Shown piece by piece: positions 5,360-8,822 of a stretch of 8,822 bases of DNA. The notes beneath the pieces were generated by a model. That model was not told where the DNA came from. It did no database searches and was given only the letters and a program-made list of their open reading frames with translations. The DNA comes from Candidatus Aminicenantota bacterium (GTDB lineage Bacteria > Acidobacteriota > B3-B38 > Guanabaribacteriales > B3-B38), in the NCBI GenBank assembly GCA_029880275.1, contig JAOUOQ010000066.1, forward strand, positions 1-8,822, written 5' to 3'. A program made the position numbers and the translations under genes. Position 1 is the stretch's first letter; every line of letters starts with the position of its first letter.

Positions 5360-6997
5360 TTACCAATCTTTCAGATAAAGCCTGAATAATCTGCTGTCCT
5401 CTTTCTTTTCGACAGTCTTAAATAATCTTTGGATATGGGGAAAAAGTCTTTCACTTGCTGGGAAGCGGAAGAGATAAACGGGCACATCCTTTTTAAGAGA
5501 TTGCCTGATATAATTATGGGTTCTCGGATTTATAGTTCTGTCACGAAGAAAAAGGAAGCTGTATTTTTTTGCCCTATCATATCTTATTGGTTTAATCTGA
5601 CCTTTCTCTATCCTTGCCCAATGTGGTGTGACGGAAAGCGAAACATGCACTATTTTACCCGCTGTTTGTTCTGTAAAATACTGTTCTGCGATTATGGGAT
5701 TCAATTGCGAAATGATTATGCAATTGTTGGGGATATGTTTTTTAATTTCCTCGATCATTTTATACTGACGGTTAACTATCCAACCTGATGATTTCGGCTG
5801 TGAATAACTCCAGATGCCCATCTGGATTATGGTCATCAAAAAGAGGCCTAACATGATCAGACTGAATATGGACCTTTTGGTCAGGGATTTGAAAATCCCC
5901 TTATCAATTGATAATGTCAAGCCATATGCAGCCAGAACCATTAATAAAGGGATACCCTGCAATAGGTGGCGACCCTGCTGTACAGCATAGAACGAGAAAA
6001 AAGCAAACAGTGAGCATACCAATATGGATGAGAATATCAGAAATATCATCTTTTTATTAGGCTGCCTTCTTTCGGAAAGGATGAAGAGAAATCCTCCTAC
6101 CAGGAGGGGAACCATGGTAGCCGGATAAAAAGTTTTTGTCATGCCCAAAAAGACGAGTAAAAAAACAATGAAATTCCCCATTTTGAAACCATGATGTGGG
6201 TGGGCAAAGAACTTGAAGGAGAAGCTTTTTATCTTTTGGCCGTAACGGTCTGGTTCCCGTACCTCGTATCCTGTTTTCAAGGGGGAGCCAAAAGTATGAA
6301 ATTGATAGTGCAGCAGTGGTGTCAGAGCTAATATTATACCAAACAAAACAATTGTCTCCTTTTTAAAAATTGACCGAGGATTAGATTTTCCCCCCAGCAA
6401 TAATGAGATGAGCACTGGGGGTATGAACAGAAAGTTGGTCAAATGCACGGAAACGCTAAAACCCGTAATGAGCCCCAAAAATAATAAAAGGAGAAAATTT
6501 TGTATCCTTAAGTTGAGATGAGTTACTTTCAATAATAGCCAGCAGATGAATATAGCCAAAAAAGTAGATGATGTCTCAGTCATGACAAATTTGCTAAAGC
6601 TTATATGTGTGGGACAAAGGGAAACAAAAAGCGCCGCAATAAGTCCGGTAAATCTATTTCCTAACTTCTTGCCAATGAGATAAGCAAATACTATGGACAA
6701 CAGCGCAAAAAACAGGGTGCAATAGACAGCATTATAAGGCTGGTTGCCAAAGATAATATAAAAGGGGATGATGAGCAATGGATAGCCATAGGGGTATTTG
6801 AGAGGATAATACTGCCCGTAGAATTTTATCCCAATTATATGGTAATGGTATAAATTATAAGCTGACAGTGAGTATTCAGAAGAGTCGGGTGGAGTTAAGT
6901 CGGCCAAAGATGTAGGGCTAATGTAACGAATCTTGAATGAAAATATCAGAATGCACAGCAGCAAGAGAAGATGGATATATTTTTTAAGCAATACCAT
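5360..6997 (-). CDS. polytopic GT-C glycosyltransferase, GT39/ArnT-like
   Basis: A 545-aa integral membrane protein with about 10-12 hydrophobic segments, beginning with a basic/hydrophobic N-terminus (TM about 6-23) and ending in a soluble tail (about 400-545). The first outer loop has PPDSSEYSLSAYNL (36-49), where Asp38 sits at the usual GT-C catalytic-acid position. YPYGYPLLI (68-76), FSKFVMTETSSTF (134-146, Glu141) and GRHLLQGIPLLMVLAAYGL (342-360) match the general pattern of GT39/ArnT/PMT-type enzymes, which move sugars from polyprenyl-phosphate donors to lipids, glycans or proteins outside the inner membrane. Donor and acceptor cannot be told. The first ATG after an in-frame stop is 6997; its ribosome-binding site is weak. 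It follows the sulfatase-fold gene on the same strand by about 156 bp, which suggests joint work on surface glycans. It is much more A/T-rich than the downstream housekeeping operon. Confidence 0.85.
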   Translation of the reverse strand: MVLLKKYIHLLLLLCILIFSFKIRYISPTSLADLTPPDSSEYSLSAYNLYHYHIIGIKFYGQYYPLKYPYGYPLLIIPFYIIFGNQPYNAVYCTLFFALLSIVFAYLIGKKLGNRFTGLIAALFVSLCPTHISFSKFVMTETSSTFLAIFICWLLLKVTHLNLRIQNFLLLLFLGLITGFSVSVHLTNFLFIPPVLISLLLGGKSNPRSIFKKETIVLFGIILALTPLLHYQFHTFGSPLKTGYEVREPDRYGQKIKSFSFKFFAHPHHGFKMGNFIVFLLVFLGMTKTFYPATMVPLLVGGFLFILSERRQPNKKMIFLIFSSILVCSLFAFFSFYAVQQGRHLLQGIPLLMVLAAYGLTLSIDKGIFKSLTKRSIFSLIMLGLFLMTIIQMGIWSYSQPKSSGWIVNRQYKMIEEIKKHIPNNCIIISQLNPIIAEQYFTEQTAGKIVHVSLSVTPHWARIEKGQIKPIRYDRAKKYSFLFLRDRTINPRTHNYIRQSLKKDVPVYLFRFPASERLFPHIQRLFKTVEKKEDSRLFRLYLKDW

Positions 6998-7104
6998 TGA
7001 TGGGAACCACTTTCATACCAGGAAACAAATATTAACTCTGTTAGGTAAGATAATATATTACAGGGGTTTTATGCGTTAAATATGTAAATGCTATGTATGT
7101 ATAA

Positions 7105-7133
7105 GTTATATATTAAATATGGAAGGAATTCAA
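7105..7133 (-). promoter_or_regulatory. candidate promoter for the glycosyltransferase gene
   Basis: On the minus strand TTGAAT (7133-7128) and TATAAC (7110-7105) are spaced by 17 bp and lie in the A/T-rich gap after the sulfatase-like gene, about 108 bp before the ATG at 6997. A second reading, TTTAAC with TATATT nearer the gene, is also possible. In such A/T-rich DNA matches of this quality are expected by chance, so confidence is low. The overlapping 10-bp palindrome AATAATTATT (7132-7141) is noted without a role. Confidence 0.3.
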
Positions 7134-7153
7134 TAATTATTAACGATTGTTTT

Positions 7154-8822
7154 TTATTTCAGATACCCCAGGGCTTTTAGCCTCTTGATGAGCTCTTCAT
7201 CTAACTTGAGCTCCTGTTTTCTGGCTCTATCAGGCTCTAAAAGGAGCTTATTCTTTTTAATGTATGCTCTTAAGTCAGATTGGGCTTGTTCAACAAGGGC
7301 GGATTCCAGCTTAATGAGGTTAACTCTCTCCTGGGGATCATATGTTAAGTTAAATAATTGCTCGCTGGTGATGTCAATCTCATACACATCAAATGTTGCC
7401 TGGAATTCACCATCAAGAGAATAGATGTATTTATATCTATCAGTTATTATTGATTGTAGCCTGATCTTAGACACCTTGCTTTTTAATTCGGAAAAGATAA
7501 TATTGGATTTTTGCCGTTCTTTCCCTTCTATGAGCGGTAATAAGCTTGTTCCCATAATTTTGGCTCTGTCATAAGGCTCAATACCAGCGAGATCGAGCAA
7601 GGTGGGAAATACATCTATCAGACTTGCTTTATCTTCGACTGTCTTTTTTTTCACCTTCAATACCGGAGCATAAATAATCAGAGGGACATGCAGCAGCTCA
7701 TTAAACAGCGAGTGCCCATGAGTGGCTGCAATATCATAATGTTCCCAGAATTCTTCTCCGTGGTCGCTGGTGATAATTATAATGGTATTTTTTAAGAGAC
7801 CAAACTCCTTTAATTTATCAAATAATAATCCCAAATATCTATCAGCATATAAGACCCCCCCATCGTAAAGGGCTCTAATGTATTGCTTTTCTTTTTCCGA
7901 GGCGGTTTCTATTATTCTCATAGTTTTTTTATCAGAAGAAAAATGTCTTCTATGGTCTGCTGGTATCCTTCCGTAGTCTAAGTCTTTAGCGAAGCTATCC
8001 CTGGTATAGGGTGCGTGGGTCTCATAGGTATGGAAGAATAAAAAGAACCTCGTTTGTCTATTCTTTTCCAGCCAATTGATAGTTTCTTGGTATACCTCTT
8101 CAATCTTACCCCACATAGAAGTATCGGAATAAATGTTAAAACCTTTATCAAAGCCTAATTGGTGAGTTACCCATACCCCTCCCGTGAAAGCGGCGGTATT
8201 ATATCCGGATTCATATAAAACTTCCGCCAGGGTGGTCTCATTTTCAGGTAGATACTTCCCTTCCACATCAACATCTAACCATAAATGTTTGGAGGTGAAC
8301 AAGCTTGCATGGGAAGGCGTGGTCCAGGGTGAGGTGGAGAAGGCATTTTTAAATATGACAGACTGGGGACGCTCTGCCAATTCGTCTATGTGAGGAGAGG
8401 TTTTTCTAAAATTACCATAGCAGCTTAAGGCATCCGCCCGCAGGGTATCGAGAACAATAAGTATAATGTTTGGGCGTTTATCGTTATAACCTGGACTATA
8501 AACCGTGGGGTTGCTCCACACTGCATAATCATACCTGAGGTCGGGGGGGCGGTTATAAGGCTCTTTTGGTGGATATGAGCCCTGGGTTTCCAATACCAGG
8601 GCAATTTCTTGACCTTTGAATTGGGAAAGGTCGATTGAATGGTCAAACCATCTTCGATGTTTCTCGTAATGTTTGGGATCTATGTAGTCCGAAAAAAGGA
8701 TATGCTCTTTCCCCTTTTTATCCACTGCCTTAACATAGAATTGAACCCCATCCCCTTCACCCCCCCAGGCATTCTTGAGAACTCCGTAACCAAAGCAGAA
8801 AACAGCATCCTCAGGCACATTG
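7154..8822 (-). CDS. sulfatase-superfamily hydrolase/transferase with atypical Thr nucleophile site (5' end beyond window)
   Basis: The frame is open at the right edge; numbering here is from a GTG at 8818, which probably is not the true start. Residues 1 to about 108 form a beta-rich module resembling a jelly-roll/carbohydrate-binding domain (GVQFYVKAVDKKGKEHILF; WFDHSIDLSQFKGQEI). A PF00884 sulfatase/alkaline-phosphatase-fold domain follows: PNIILIVLDTLRADAL with metal-ligand Asp124, the nucleophile loop PWTTPSHASLFT (164-175), FFHTYETHAPY (261-271), TSDHGEEFWEH (350-360) with Asp352 and His353, and HGH (367-369). The C-terminus ends LKALGYLK, a common sulfatase-family ending. The sulfatase C/S-x-P-x-R signature reads Thr166-x-Pro168-x-His170, so formylglycine cannot form; Thr may act directly, as in phosphoethanolamine or phosphoglycerol transferases. 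No membrane segment is visible; a signal peptide or anchor could lie off the edge. A/T-rich, like the adjacent glycosyltransferase gene. Confidence 0.88.
   Translation of the reverse strand, partial: NVPEDAVFCFGYGVLKNAWGGEGDGVQFYVKAVDKKGKEHILFSDYIDPKHYEKHRRWFDHSIDLSQFKGQEIALVLETQGSYPPKEPYNRPPDLRYDYAVWSNPTVYSPGYNDKRPNIILIVLDTLRADALSCYGNFRKTSPHIDELAERPQSVIFKNAFSTSPWTTPSHASLFTSKHLWLDVDVEGKYLPENETTLAEVLYESGYNTAAFTGGVWVTHQLGFDKGFNIYSDTSMWGKIEEVYQETINWLEKNRQTRFFLFFHTYETHAPYTRDSFAKDLDYGRIPADHRRHFSSDKKTMRIIETASEKEKQYIRALYDGGVLYADRYLGLLFDKLKEFGLLKNTIIIITSDHGEEFWEHYDIAATHGHSLFNELLHVPLIIYAPVLKVKKKTVEDKASLIDVFPTLLDLAGIEPYDRAKIMGTSLLPLIEGKERQKSNIIFSELKSKVSKIRLQSIITDRYKYIYSLDGEFQATFDVYEIDITSEQLFNLTYDPQERVNLIKLESALVEQAQSDLRAYIKKNKLLLEPDRARKQELKLDEELIKRLKALGYLK

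Noticed and set aside
5162..5389. Plus-strand 75-codon frame in the spacer before the glycosyltransferase 3' end
   Set aside because: There is no ribosome-binding site and no family resemblance. It overlaps the opposing gene's stop region, and its composition is what noncoding DNA would give.

Overview
This looks like a chromosomal segment of an uncultured or poorly characterised bacterium. Every gene I can support lies on the minus strand, so the window reads biologically from right to left. The right and centre hold a surface-glycan type pair (a sulfatase-fold protein and a GT-C membrane glycosyltransferase). The left holds a canonical translation/transcription housekeeping operon: rimP, nusA, infB, a DUF503 (ylxP) gene, rbfA and the start of an nrnA-like DHH phosphoesterase. 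The gene order resembles the Firmicutes-style nusA-infB operon, but ylxR and ylxQ, which often sit between nusA and infB, are absent. Together with the short IF-2 (654 aa), the NusA that ends in a helix-hairpin-helix region, and neighbouring sulfatase/GT39-like genes, this would fit a candidate phylum such as Omnitrophota or a relative. Sequence reading alone cannot settle the phylum, and I hold this only weakly.

Layout, in transcription order. (1) 8822-7154: a sulfatase-superfamily protein, cut by the right edge, with a Thr where sulfatases carry the formylglycine Cys/Ser. (2) 7153-6998: an AT-rich spacer with a plausible promoter. (3) 6997-5360: a 545-aa polytopic GT39/ArnT-like glycosyltransferase. 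(4) 5359-5045: a noncoding stretch of about 315 bp with a perfect 12-bp palindrome and a weak inverted repeat. (5) 5044-5016: a full-consensus sigma-70-type promoter, followed by a leader of about 70 nt that contains an intrinsic-terminator-like hairpin immediately before rimP. (6) 4939-1: the operon rimP-nusA-infB-ylxP-rbfA-nrnA, with gaps of 36, 18, 17, 53 and 70 nt.

The operon genes work together. RimP and RbfA mature the 30S subunit, IF-2 places initiator tRNA, NusA controls RNA polymerase pausing and termination, and NrnA-type enzymes clear short RNA oligomers or pAp. The most interesting element is the leader. A terminator hairpin sits between a perfect promoter and rimP, in the same place where NusA-dependent autoregulatory attenuation is known in Bacillus subtilis. 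Its loop is also complementary to the rimP ribosome-binding site. A second oddity is a pair of ATGA stop/start overlaps that could connect rbfA to nrnA through a 27-codon reading frame. Base composition changes sharply near 5050: the operon is about 53-57% GC in sampled lines, against about 35-37% in the glycan genes. I see no RNA genes, CRISPR arrays or insertion sequences.
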